In this document: one piece after another, positions 23,154-33,552 of the stretch
Numbering within the stretch: the first letter of the stretch is position 1
How the letters are laid out: each line of letters starts with the position of its first letter
NCBI RefSeq assembly: GCF_003672135.1
Contig: NC_039506.1
Span: 12,090,001 to 12,154,000, forward strand
Direction: 5' to 3'
DNA from: Ooceraea biroi
Taxonomy: Eukaryota > Arthropoda > Insecta > Hymenoptera > Formicidae
DNA length: 64,000 bases
Program-made: the position numbers and the translations under genes
Notes under the pieces: model-generated
The model's input: only the letters and a program-made list of their open reading frames with translations
What the model was told of the DNA's origin: nothing
Database searches by the model: none

Positions 23154-24200
23154 TACAGGGTGATTCAGAACAACCACGCGTCCTTGCAAAGACGTATTCT
23201 AGAAGTAATTCTGAGACGATTTTTCCTCTACTAAAATTTTGTCCGAAGTTTACTTTTTGAATTATGAAAGGAAATAGTTAACGAGTAACGGGCCGAGTAT
23301 AAGAGGCAGACAGGGGTGGCGCGCGACGCGACTTACCGCGGCGCTTACGCGGGGCGCTCAGCTGATCACTGCACACACGATACCTAAATACATACATGTG
23401 ATACACACGCACACACACACACTCACCTGTGCAGATGTTCGATGTTCTCATACTTGACGAATTGTAGCTTGACGGATGAATAATTTCACCGTGGATAAGA
23501 TCGCACTTCACGTTTCCATCCACAAATCCAGTTACAAATCCACACCGAAGTAATAAGCCAGAAGTCTTTTCTGTCATAAATTGTCATCACGTATCGATAC
23601 GCACTCGGATTTACTGACGCACTTGAGTGATAAACGAATCTATCGATTTATTATTGCTAGTCGCTACCGATAAATCATTCGGCGACTGAAAATTATTCAA
23701 AGAAAGAAATACACATTACGCACAATCACAGTAATCAATCAGAAATTTTCTGGATACGTCTTTTATAACTTGTATCACGTATCAACACTTTCACGGAGTT
23801 ATTCACACACTTGATCGATAGAATGAGGCATTTACGAATGCCTCTATCGGTTCATCACTGTTAATCACTACCAGTTAATTATTCGGCGATTAAAAATTAT
23901 TCGAAGAAAGAAACGCGTTACATACACAACCCGACTAAACCCGACGCGAAGATAACTCGATAACAACAATCAGACAGGTTATGTTTTTACAGTGCCTTAA
24001 TTCGTCAAGGCTGACTTATCGATCGAATGTAAATCAGATCGATAAATCAGATTGATACTATGATGACCGACAGTGGGACGCTTCGAAACATTCGTACTGC
24101 CAAGTACGAATCGTAGATAATGTCTGCCTGTAACGTGTCGATTTTTTAAAAATAATTTGCGAACTCGAAGAGAATGTTTCTCGAAAATAAAATATTTGGT

Positions 24201-24216
24201 TGCCCTGAAAAGGGCA
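24201..24216 (-). promoter_or_regulatory. Histone-type 3' stem-loop
   Basis: The minus strand reads TGCCCTTTTCAGGGCA followed by ACCAAA. This is a 6-bp stem with a TTTC loop and flanking ACC, matching the metazoan histone mRNA 3' stem-loop. A purine-containing CGAGAAAC lies about 20 nt downstream, where a U7-binding element would be. Function is not proven. Confidence 0.5.
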
Positions 24217-24242
24217 GATTAATTATTTTAGAACATTTCTTT

Positions 24243-24571
24243 TTACAGCAAGTGTTCGAAGTGTCCGCCGTCCATTGTGATGCACGCTCTCATGCGTCTC
24301 AATAAATTTTCTTGCGTTTTCTCCAGAACTTCGTCCTCGATTGACAAAATGGAATGGTGAAGTTTGTCATTTAATTCTTCGATGGTCTCGGGAAGCTGCC
24401 TGTAAATGACTTCCTTGCAGTAGCCCCACAAGAAATAGTCCAGTGAATTGAGATCTGGAGATCTTGCAGGCCACCGTCTCGGGCCATACCGGCCCATCCA
24501 ACGTCCGGGATATTGCTGATTTAAAAAATTTGTGACGATTCTGGCTTTATGTGGACCAGCACCGTTCCGCG
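24243..24571 (-). pseudogene. Transposase C-terminal fragment
   Basis: The recognisable part starts at GAGPHKARIVTNFLNQ, just after the second catalytic Asp, which is lost at the breakpoint. It then has GRWMGRYGP, WPARSPDLNSLDYFLWG (third Asp) and ends with DGGHFEHLL and TAA. The family is the same long-spacing DDD group as the palindromic elements. A histone-like stem-loop starts about 27 bp after the stop codon. Confidence 0.8.
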
Positions 24572-24897
24572 GACGAATCGCAAACACCCGCGAGTCGCGC
24601 GTCGCGGAGCCGCGGGGCGCGGAGGGGGTATCAGCCCTCCGCGAAGATCGTATAAATAGGATGAAGCAATCGATACTGCAATCAATCATCCCTCGATTAT
24701 TAGAAGCAACAAGCTTGATCAACAAGTGAGAATCGAGCGATGAGCGGGACGCATCGAGCGGGATGCATCGAGCGGCAAGCATTGAACATCTAGCATCAAA
24801 CAACAAGCGTTGCTAGCGTCTTCGCATTCTTGTTACGGAAAGATATCGAGTAGCCTTACGAACGCCGTTAAGACATTCGGTTTCCTTGAACTTAAAA
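24572..24897 (+). promoter_or_regulatory. Candidate promoter and leader of the hAT gene
   Basis: A GC-rich block (24572-24645) precedes a good TATA box, TATAAATA, at 24651-24658. After it comes a short tandem rich in GCATCGAGCGG (about 24750-24775), then the ATG at 24898. It could instead be part of an LTR. Confidence 0.35.
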
Positions 24898-26351
24898 ATG
24901 CCCAGACAAACAAAATCACTATTGGAGAAACGTGTAAGCATTATCGAGAAGTTAGGGAAAGATATATATTCCTTGACAGATAATGGTTTGCATTGTAAAA
25001 TATGCGATCAAGAAATAAAAACAATGCGTCTGTTTGTAATACGACGTCATGAAAATTCTTTGACGCATAAAATTGCATTAAACAGATCGAAATCTAATAC
25101 ATCGTCGTCCGATGACGTTGTACAAAATAACAAAAAGCTCTCACCTTTTGCGAAAGATTTGTGTTCCGCACTAATTGCAGCTGACATACCATTTCATAAA
25201 CTCGAAAATAAAAAGTTCCGCGAGTTCTTGGAGAAATATACGAACAAAAAATTCCAAACGAGAGCACGCTTCGCAAAAATTATTTACAACCATGCTATGA
25301 CGATACTATAAACGCAATACGCAAAGAAATCGGTAACCATGCCATATGGGTTTCTATAGATGAAACGACTAATGTAAATGGAAGAGCTGTAGACAATGTA
25401 GTTGTAGGGACTTTAGAAAAAGATAATCCTGGGAAGAAATTTCTTCTTCATTATCAACAACTTACCGAAGTTAATAATGCGACAATTGCACAATTATTTA
25501 CAAGTGCTTTAGAATTGTTATGACCCGAAGGTATAAAGTACGAAAAAGTTTTGCTTTTCGTAACAGACGGTGCAGCATATATGCTAAAAGCGGGAAAAAA
25601 TCTGTTCGCTATGTATCCAAATATGATCCATGTGACATGCGTTATACATGGACTGCATAGAGTAGCAGAAGCAATCAGGGTGTATTATCCTAATATTGAT
25701 ATATTGATATCTTCTGTCAAAAAAGTATTTTTGAAAGTACCTACGCGTATTGAGTTGTTCAAAAAACTAGCACCGGATTTGGCATTACCTCCACAACCAA
25801 TTTTAACTCGTTGGGGCACGCGGTTGAAAGCCGCTAAATATTACGCGGATAATTATCCAACAATGAAATTGATTATCGAAACGCTTCCACCTGATGCCGT
25901 TTCAATTCAAACTGCAAAACAATGTTTCGATCGCAATCTTCTCGGAGAAAATTTACATATGATTAAAAACAATTTTACTTGTATCATTTCGGCAATAAAA
26001 CAATTAGAAAAATCTGGAATATCTTTGTCTGACTCTCTTCTTATCCTTGCAGAAGTGCGAACAAATATCGAGCAGCCTCACATTCCAGACAAGATAAAGA
26101 ATAAAATGACCACAATATTAACCAAAAATAGTGGCTTACAAAAGTTAATCAAAATTTCCGAATGTAGAGATTCAGACGTGCAAGTAAATTCGGAACAATT
26201 GGCTCTTCTTAAGTACGCACCCATTGTCTCATCCGAGATAGAAAGTACTTTTTCACGCTATAAAGCTGTTTTAACAGATAGACGCCAAAATTTTAAATTC
26301 AACAATTTATCTCATTACTTCGTTACTCATTGTTTCAGATATGAAAAATAA
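24898..26351 (+). pseudogene. hAT-like transposase with BED-type finger, two lesions
   Basis: It starts MPRQTKSLLEKR. The finger CKICDQEI...RRHENSLTH (C2-H2 spacing) is followed by SIDETTNVNG, the first catalytic Asp of hAT proteins (about 25360), FVTDGAAYMLKAG (second, about 25560), the CVIHGLHRVAEAI stretch, LTRWGTRLKAA, and a C-terminal SEIESTFSRYKAVLTDRR resembling the hAT end domain. Lesions are a frameshift near 25305 and an in-frame TGA at 25521. About 480 residues, compact for hAT. It resembles CGGBP1-type hAT-derived proteins in having a single finger and a short core. Terminal repeats not found. Confidence 0.75.
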
Positions 26352-26825
26352 TTTATTTTAGATACCTATATATAATATTTAAAATATATAAACATATATA
26401 TTTATATAATAATTTTTATATATTGTACATATTGTTTATATACAGGGTCCGCTAAAAGTCCCGGGACCCCTGAATATTTCGAAAAATATGCATTTTCGTG
26501 AAAAATGTTTCAAACAAAAGTTGTAGGGCTTTAAGTTACGCATTGCATAGTAATATTAGTATGACACTGAATAACACTGTCAAGGTCACATAAAAATCAT
26601 TTTGAATTGTTTAAATGGAACCCTCTACTTTTCATTACATATTCTTGTAGCTCACCTCTACAGCTTTCCAAAACACTATAATAAAGTTTTTTTTTCATTA
26701 AGAACTTTCCGAGTTTTGAGGTTTGAAAGTTACAGTACCGCCGGCATTAGCATTACCCAAGATCCAGACAATTAAGGCAAGATCGGGCATAGTACAGCCA
26801 ACTAAGGCAAGATCGAGGTAAGATT

Positions 26826-26980
26826 TGGCCAATAAAGGCAAGGTAAAGGTCTACCTGGGCAGTGAAGGCAAGGTAAAGGTCCACCAGGCCAGTGAAGGCA
26901 AGGTAGGAGTCCACCCGGCCAGTGAAGGCAAGGTAGCGGTTCACCCGGCCAGTAAAGGCAAGGTAGGGGTTCACCTAGAT
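26826..26980. repeat. 30-bp minisatellite, left arm
   Basis: AGTGAAGGCAAGGTA recurs at 30-bp intervals, about five units, between the transposase stop and the terminal repeat. Confidence 0.85.
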
Positions 26981-27015
26981 ATCTGTTCAAGGAGGCCCCT
27001 TTTCAATAACACGAT

Positions 27016-28094
27016 TCACATTAGATACTCGAACCGCGCACCATCTGTTGTTTGACAATGTGCTAAACGTACGTAAAAGTTCTCTACTGCACTTCTGATG
27101 ACATCTGGAGGAATAAGTGCAGCTTCTCGCATAATCCGTTGTCGAAGATCCTCCAGGTCATTAGGTTCTGTAAAGTAAATTTTACTTTTGAGGTAGCCCC
27201 AGAGGAAATAATCGAGTGGTGTTAGATCTGGTGACCTCGCTGGCCACTCAATTGCTCCTCTTCTACCTATCCATCGGTTTGGAAATGTCTCATCTAGGTA
27301 ATCACGTACAGCCCTTCCATAATGCGGTGGAGCTCCATCCTGTTGATACCACACTTCACCAAAATTATCACCTGCTTTCTCAGCTATTGATGGAATTATT
27401 TGGTCTCTCAGCATACGTTCATATCTAGCGGCATTCAAATTACCATCGATGAAAAATGGCCCAATCAAAAAGTATTATTATAAATACCGGCCCAAACATT
27501 CAACTTCTCAGGATTCTGAGTGTGTGCCTCGCGCATCCAGTGAGGATTTTCGTCAGTCCAAAAACGACAGTTATGGCGGTTAACATTACCATTGATCTCG
27601 AAGCTTGCTTCATCGGAAAAAGCAATATTAAACAGGAAATTGGGTAACTGATCAATTCTTGTCATCATGATGTCACAAAATTCATTTCGACGGTCGAAAT
27701 CATCCTCATTTAATTTCTGAACAAGATGAATCTTGTAAGGATGAAAATTAATAAATTTCAGATTCCTACGAACAGAAGATTGACTCATCTCAAGTTCCTG
27801 CGATGCCTTACTCACAGAAAGTCTGGGATTCTCTACAAAAGCTTGTGCGACTTCGAATGCCCTCTCTTCTCTCGTTTCAGACCTTGACTTTCCAGATTTT
27901 GGACGATTCCTATTTATTCCAGTTTCTTCGAATCGCCTGATCGTACGTTCAACAGTTGATTTAGAAATACCATTGTTTTGATCACGAAAGGTTTCATTGA
28001 ACAGTCTCCTCACTTCATTATAAGATCTCTGTCGGTCCCGCCATCCCCTCATCATCAAGAGAGATACCCTCTCGCGTTCAGAAAGTTGTGCCAT
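27016..28094 (-). pseudogene. DD41D transposase, left palindrome copy, one frameshift
   Basis: It begins MAQLSERERVSLLMM (I prefer this ATG to one 27 bp upstream because it matches MAQFSARE in the sister family). N-terminal helix-turn-helix with RRFEETGINRNRP, first Asp in AFSDEASFEI, second in QQDGAPPHY, third in SPDLTPLDYFLWG, spacing 41. The frame shifts at NNTF/IGPFF (about 27467), where a run of five T's is followed by TGA. The right arm carries the same lesion. Intron-free, unlike the 11-15 kb family. Confidence 0.85.
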
Positions 28095-28651
28095 GATCGC
28101 GCTCAAATGGGAAATACACACAGATTCTTCCTGACCAAATTCTAACGTAAATTCCTATTTTGAATCATTTAAAAAAATAAGTGATGGAGTAATATTTTCC
28201 GAATTTCTGTCAAAAACAATGGAGACTCTCAGTTCGTCTATTACGGAAAAGATGCAAAGTAACTGCTAGATTAGATGAAGTTAAATTCATTGATTTAGGC
28301 CACACTCGTGGATTCGTAAATTGTTTGAAACGAATGAAATTAAAACATGAGGAGCATGATAACCTCAAAATTAGAATTGTTCTCGTAAATTCTTCCATAC
28401 TTGTCTTACTGATAAAGTACATAAATCCGAAACCATTAAGTTCTACGAACCCACGAGAATTTAGTTTCATCTAAGCTAAGCAGTTATTTTGCATCTTTTC
28501 CGTAATAGACGAACTGAGAGTCTCCATTGTTTTTGACAGAAATTCGGAAAATATTACTCCATCACTTATTTTTTTAAATGATTCAAAATAGGAATTTACG
28601 TTAGAATTTGGTCAGGAAGAATCTGTGTGTATTTCCCATTTGAGCGCGATC

Positions 28652-29730
28652 ATGGCACAACTTTCTGAACGCGAGAGGGTATCTCTCTTGATGATGAGGG
28701 GATGGCGGGACCGACAGAGATCTTATAATGAAGTGAGGAGACTGTTCAATGAAACCTTTCGTGATCAAGACAATGGTATTTCTAAATCAACTGTTGAACG
28801 TACGATCAGGCGATTCGAAGAAACTGGAATAAATAGGAATCGTCCAAAATCTGGAAAGTCAAGGTCTGAAACGAGAGAAGAGAGGGCATTCGAAGTCGCA
28901 CAAGCTTTTGTAGAGAATCCCAGACTTTCTGTGAGTAAGGCATCGCAGGAACTTGAGATGAGTCAATCTTCTGTTCGTAGGAATCTGAAATTTATTAATT
29001 TTCATCCTTACAAGATTCATCTTGTTCAGAAATTAAATGAGGATGATTTCGACCGTCGAAATGAATTTTGTGACATCATGATGACAAGAATTGATCAGTT
29101 ACCCAATTTCCTGTTTAATATTGCTTTTTCCGATGAAGCAAGCTTCGAGATCAATGGTAATGTTAACCGCCATAACTGTCGTTTTTGGACTGACGAAAAT
29201 CCTCACTGGATGCGCGAGGCACACACTCAGAATCCTGAGAAGTTGAATGTTTGGGCCGGTATTTATAATAATACTTTTTGATTGGGCCATTTTTCATCGA
29301 TGGTAATTTGAATGCCGCTAGATATGAACGTATGCTGAGAGACCAAATAATTCCATCAATAGCTGAGAAAGCAGGTGATAATTTTGGTGAAGTGTGGTAT
29401 CAACAGGATGGAGCTCCACCGCATTATGGAAGGGCTGTACGTGATTACCTAGATGAGACATTTCCAAACCGATGGATAGGTAGAAGAGGAGCAATTGAGT
29501 GGCCAGCGAGGTCACCAGATCTAACACCACTCGATTATTTCCTCTGGGGCTACCTCAAAAGTAAAATTTACTTTACAGAACCTAATGACCTGGAGGATCT
29601 TCGACAACGGATTATGCGAGAAGCTGCACTTATTCCTCCAGATGTCATCAGAAGTGCAGTAGAGAACTTTTACGTACGTTTAGCACATTGTCAAACAACA
29701 GATGGTGCGCGGTTCGAGCATCTAATGTGA
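28652..29730 (+). pseudogene. DD41D transposase, right palindrome copy, same frameshift
   Basis: Mirror of the left copy, differing by Asn to Asp near residue 42 and Tyr to His near the C-terminus. The first frame ends at TGA 29279-29281. The second resumes at 29278 with IGPFFIDGN. All three catalytic Asp codons are present. The total length (1079 bp) is not a multiple of three, consistent with a real indel. Confidence 0.85.
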
Positions 29731-29765
29731 ATCGTGTTATTGAAAAGGGGCCTCCTTGAACAGAT

Positions 29766-29920
29766 ATCTAGGTGAACCCCTACCTTGCCTTTACTGGCCG
29801 GGTGAACCGCTACCTTGCCTTCACTGGCCGGGTGGACTCCTACCTTGCCTTCACTGGCCTGGTGGACCTTTACCTTGCCTTCACTGCCCAGGTAGACCTT
29901 TACCTTGCCTTTATTGGCCA
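29766..29920. repeat. 30-bp minisatellite, right arm
   Basis: Mirror image of the left-arm array, with the same unit number. Confidence 0.85.
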
Positions 29921-30305
29921 AATCTTACCTCGATCTTGCCTTAGTTGGCTGTACTATGCCCGATCTTGCCTTAATTGTCTGGATCTTGGGTAATGCTAAT
30001 GCCGGCGGTACTGTAACTTTCAAACCTCAAAACTCGGAAAGTTCTTAATGAAAAAAAAACTTTATTATAGTGTTTTGGAAAGCTGTAGAGGTGAGCTACA
30101 AGAATATGTAATGAAAAGTAGAGGGTTCCATTTAAACAATTCAAAATGATTTTTATGTGACCTTGACAGTGTTATTCAGTGTCATACTAATATTACTATG
30201 CAATGCGTAACTTAAAGCCCTACAACTTTTGTTTGAAACATTTTTCACGAAAATGCATATTTTTCGAAATATTCAGGGGTCCCGGGACTTTTGGCGGACC
30301 CTGTA

Positions 30306-31162
30306 TATGTATGTATATGTATATATTTATTATATAGATATTTTTAGTACATAGATATTTTTGTATTCTACGCGATGATGCCCCCTTAGACTGGCGCAGT
30401 GACGGTACTGCTTCTCGCGGCGCTCGGCCGCTAGCACGCGCTTGGAGTGGGGAAAAAGGCACCGTAATCCGGTCTCTGGTGATGACCTTGATGACATATT
30501 AAAATATTATTGAAATCGGAGAATATCCAAAACTGCACCGTTTAAAGAGGCAATTATGATTATAGAAATTTCTTCTCAAGATTATTTTTTTAGAAATTTC
30601 AAAGTAGAAATTATTTTTTTAATGAAAACATATATTTCTATTTGTATGCTATCTTATAATTAATCTTGGGAGGATTTTAATGTTTTATGATAATATGACA
30701 ACCATAATCTTCAAAATGAAAGATTACATACATTTGAATAAATAAAAATAACAATTTATATTTTTCAACACAAAAATGTATTTTACAATGTTCAAAATAA
30801 TACCCAATGACTTCAATAGATGTTTGAATGCGATAAATGACGTGTTTGTTCTTTCAATCATCTATGTGTTTATACATAGATGCATCTATGCATGCGTTCT
30901 TTCATTTTCCTATATAGTTAATATACTCTAATTGTAAGTTAATAACTTGAGTTTGACTATAACAGGGCGCAAACAAAAATATGTTGTTCCATGTAAGAAC
31001 ATGATTTTAGCTTTAAATCTCTAACAAAATGACCTTTCGAAACACTTCTGTTATCATAAAAATCCCTAGAACAGTGCATAATACTGTTTACTACACATTT
31101 TTTCGTATCATTAAAACTAAGAAAGATATTTAAGACACCCAAGTTAAGTAAATCGTCCTATA
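30306..31162. other. Unassigned, mostly AT-rich
   Basis: A GC-rich island (about 30370-30470) is followed by AT-rich DNA. No gene or family recognised. Confidence 0.35.
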
Positions 31163-31164
31163 TA

Positions 31165-33150
31165 CAGGGTGTTAAAAAAGGGTCACATATTTTGATAGCA
31201 GATAGTATTGATCAAAATAAGAAAAAAAGTCTAATTAACATGGGTCCTACAATTATCTCTAAAGATACAAGCTATTTTTCTATTTAAGCTCTTTGTTCTT
31301 TTCTTATTAATCGCGTCATCTCTACAATGTAATACACAAAAGAATATTTACTAGTTCAGTAGTCAGCATTAGAGGAGGTGCTCTATGTGGTTCCAATTCA
31401 CTCGCACGCATGTGTCAGCCCTACGTCTCAGAGAATCACGCATTCTTTCAAATATACTTGGCTGGTCTGAAACTTGCTGATACGCATTGAAAATGCGATC
31501 CTGCAATGTTTGTATGTCATTAACGGATGTTGAATACACTAAGGTCTTTAAGTGTCTCCATAACCAAAAATCTAAACGGTTCAGATCCGGGGATCGAGCA
31601 GGCCAAACTACTGGACCTCCCCGACCAATCCATTGCTCATTAAATACCTGGATTAAGTGTTGCCGAACGATGTGAAGAAAATGAGATGATGCATCATGCA
31701 TGAAGCACATTCGTTGCCTTTGAAGGAGAGGTATTTCCTCCAGCATGGTAGGCAGTTCGTTCGACAAAAAATGGTGATAGGTAGCACTTGTTAATCTATT
31801 TGGTAGAACGTAAGATCCTATGTTTCTATCGCCAACAATTTCTGCCCAGACGTTAATATGAAACCGATGCTAATGTCTCAATTCTTCAGTCGCATGCGGA
31901 TTTTTATCTGACCAGACATGCGTATTATAGAAATTGACTATACCATTTTTTGTGATGCCCGCCTCATCGGTAAATAAAATGCTCGCTATGAAATGTGGAT
32001 CTTCAACACATTTTCGTAAAAGCATTGACAGAATACTAATCTAGCGTAGTAATTTGGTAACTTTTGAGATAGTGTAAGAGCTTGCACTCGTTGAATATGA
32101 TAGGGTATAGTAACTGCTCGTGAAGAATGGACAAGAGGATGACTGATGCCTTCAGCTGCTATTCTTCTTACACTTGTTATAGGATTTTCTTCAACTTTTC
32201 TCAATACTCGTTCCTCCATATCAGGCATGGGAACTGAGCGAGACTTGCCACGATCTGTTACTCATGGTGTAAAAGGTCCAGTTTTTGAAAGTCACTGGAA
32301 AAATTTGTTGGATAACTTTTGAGATGGTATCCTACGTGTTGGATATTTTTGAACGTAAAGGGCACGCACTTCCCGGTTGCTTCCATTAGCTAAACCGTAA
32401 CAAACTATCATATCTGCCATTTCCCGTGTGGAATAATAGGCTTCCATTATATTTGTTCACTGATTAAACTGCACACTAACTTTATTGCTCTTTCCTTAAC
32501 CCTTTGCTGTACGAGTATCTTTGGCATAGTTTGTTATAATTCAATGTTACTACAGCAACACTAGTAAACACTTTTATTTCCTAGTGCCCAGTATCCAAAG
32601 ATATCAACCGCACAATCCAGAGGTTGAGAAACAGAACTTCAGAAGTTGGCAACAGTAGGACGCCAGATACAGTAGGACGCTTAGGCCACCATATTACCAT
32701 GCCAGATTACACCACCCCTTAGATTTTTGATTATTTGATTATTTATTTTGATTTAGGGACACTTAAAGACCTTGATGTATTCAACACACGTCGATGACGT
32801 ACGAACACTGCAGGATTGCATTTTCAATGCGTGTCAGCAAATCTCAGACGAGTCAAGTATATTTGAAAGAATGCGTGATTCTCTGAGACGTAGGACTGAA
32901 ACATGCGTGCGAGTGAATTGGAACCACATAGAGCACCTCCTCTAATGCTGACTACTGAACTAGTAAATATTCTTTTGTGTATTACATTGTAGAGATGACG
33001 CGATTAATAAGAAAAGAACAAAGAGCTTAAATAGAAAAATAGCTTGTATCTTTAGAGATAATTGTAGGACCCATGTTAATTAGACTTTTTTTCTTATTTT
33101 GATCAATACTATCTGCTATCAAAATATGTGACCCTTTTTTTAACATTCTG
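31165..33150 (-). mobile_element. IS630-type element with asymmetric 3'-end duplication
   Basis: The left end is CAGGGTGTTAAAAAAGGGTC and the right end its inverse with two changes. TA lies on both sides (31163-31164 and 33151-33152). The right 394 bp (about 32757-33150) is an inverted, diverged copy of the left 394 bp. That includes the last 60 or so codons of the transposase as well as the 3' UTR and TIR. Confidence 0.8.
31369..32447 (-). pseudogene. Transposase, several lesions
   Basis: The start is probably MEAYYSTREMADMIV (32447), aligned with the helix-turn-helix start of the sister families. First Asp in ILFTDEAGITKNG (about 31975), second in CFMHDASSHF with a missing residue, third in SPDLNRLDFWLW. 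The C-terminus is NWNHIEHLL. There is an in-frame stop near 31871 and there are frame changes in the N-terminal half. Inactive. Confidence 0.75.
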
Positions 33151-33244
33151 TACAAGAAATGAAGAGATATATAAAAGATAAAAAAGTGATAATAGAAAAA
33201 ATTTTATTATCGTCATTTATTTCAATACAAAATGTTATAATCAT

Positions 33245-33525
33245 AGGACATAGTAAGAATAGATCGAGCGTGTTCTCTACTTAATAATGAATATCAGATA
33301 GAGAGGAATAGAAAGCAAGTGTAGCGTAGCTTTCTCTCTCTAATAAAAGAAGAGTGCTCACGCGCCACTTTTTTTACACTTCACTCTTTTTTCATTAAGA
33401 GTGAGGACTGGGGAGTGAGCACTCTTCTTTTAGAGAAAGAAAGCTACACTACACCTGCTTTCTATTCTTTTTATTTGATAGTCCTTGCCAAGTAGAGAAC
33501 ACACTATTCTTACTACGTTTATGGT
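33245..33525. repeat. Imperfect long hairpin, MITE-like
   Basis: GAATAGAAAGCAAGTGTAGC (about 33308) is mirrored near 33450-33467, and GAAGAGTGCTCAC is mirrored as GTGAGCACTCTTC. Outer parts (GTTCTCTACTT / AAGTAGAGAAC) also pair. It lies directly upstream of the putative host exon. Confidence 0.6.
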
Positions 33526-33552
33526 TGTAATTCATTACAAAATGTTTCAGCA

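Larger units (their letters stand above)
23156..24571 (-). mobile_element. IS630-type element, one end only
   Basis: The outer end CAGGGTGATTCAGAACAACC follows TA at 23154-23155. The other end is missing: the transposase stops abruptly at about 24571, where unrelated GC-rich sequence begins. Between end and gene lie two diverged direct repeats of about 250 bp (from about 23620 and 23810) sharing ATTATTCRAAGAAAGAAA. Confidence 0.7.
26443..30303. mobile_element. Second giant palindromic IS630-type element
   Basis: Both ends read inward as CAGGGTCCGCYAAAAGTCCC, with TA on both sides (26441-26442 and 30304-30305). Arms 26443-28267 and 28479-30303 (1825 bp) mirror about 28373. The spacer of 211 bp (28268-28478) is unrelated to the arms and unassigned. 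Only a handful of arm differences are visible (an Asn/Asp, a Tyr/His and a Tyr/Cys change in translations, a few bases near the ends), so identity is above 99 percent. Architecture is the same as at 11.4-15.2 kb but the family is different. Confidence 0.85.

Noticed and set aside
23400..23430. Short CA run as CRISPR-like or regulatory repeat
   Set aside because: A plain dinucleotide tract.
24886..24897. Upstream start for the second hAT gene
   Set aside because: The extended frame begins with TTG; the ATG at 24898 is a normal start and follows the candidate promoter.
29270..29285. Programmed -1 frameshift at the T5 run in the 26-30 kb transposase
   Set aside because: Only the A-site Phe codon could re-pair; the P-site codon cannot. 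A plain indel shared by both arms is simpler.
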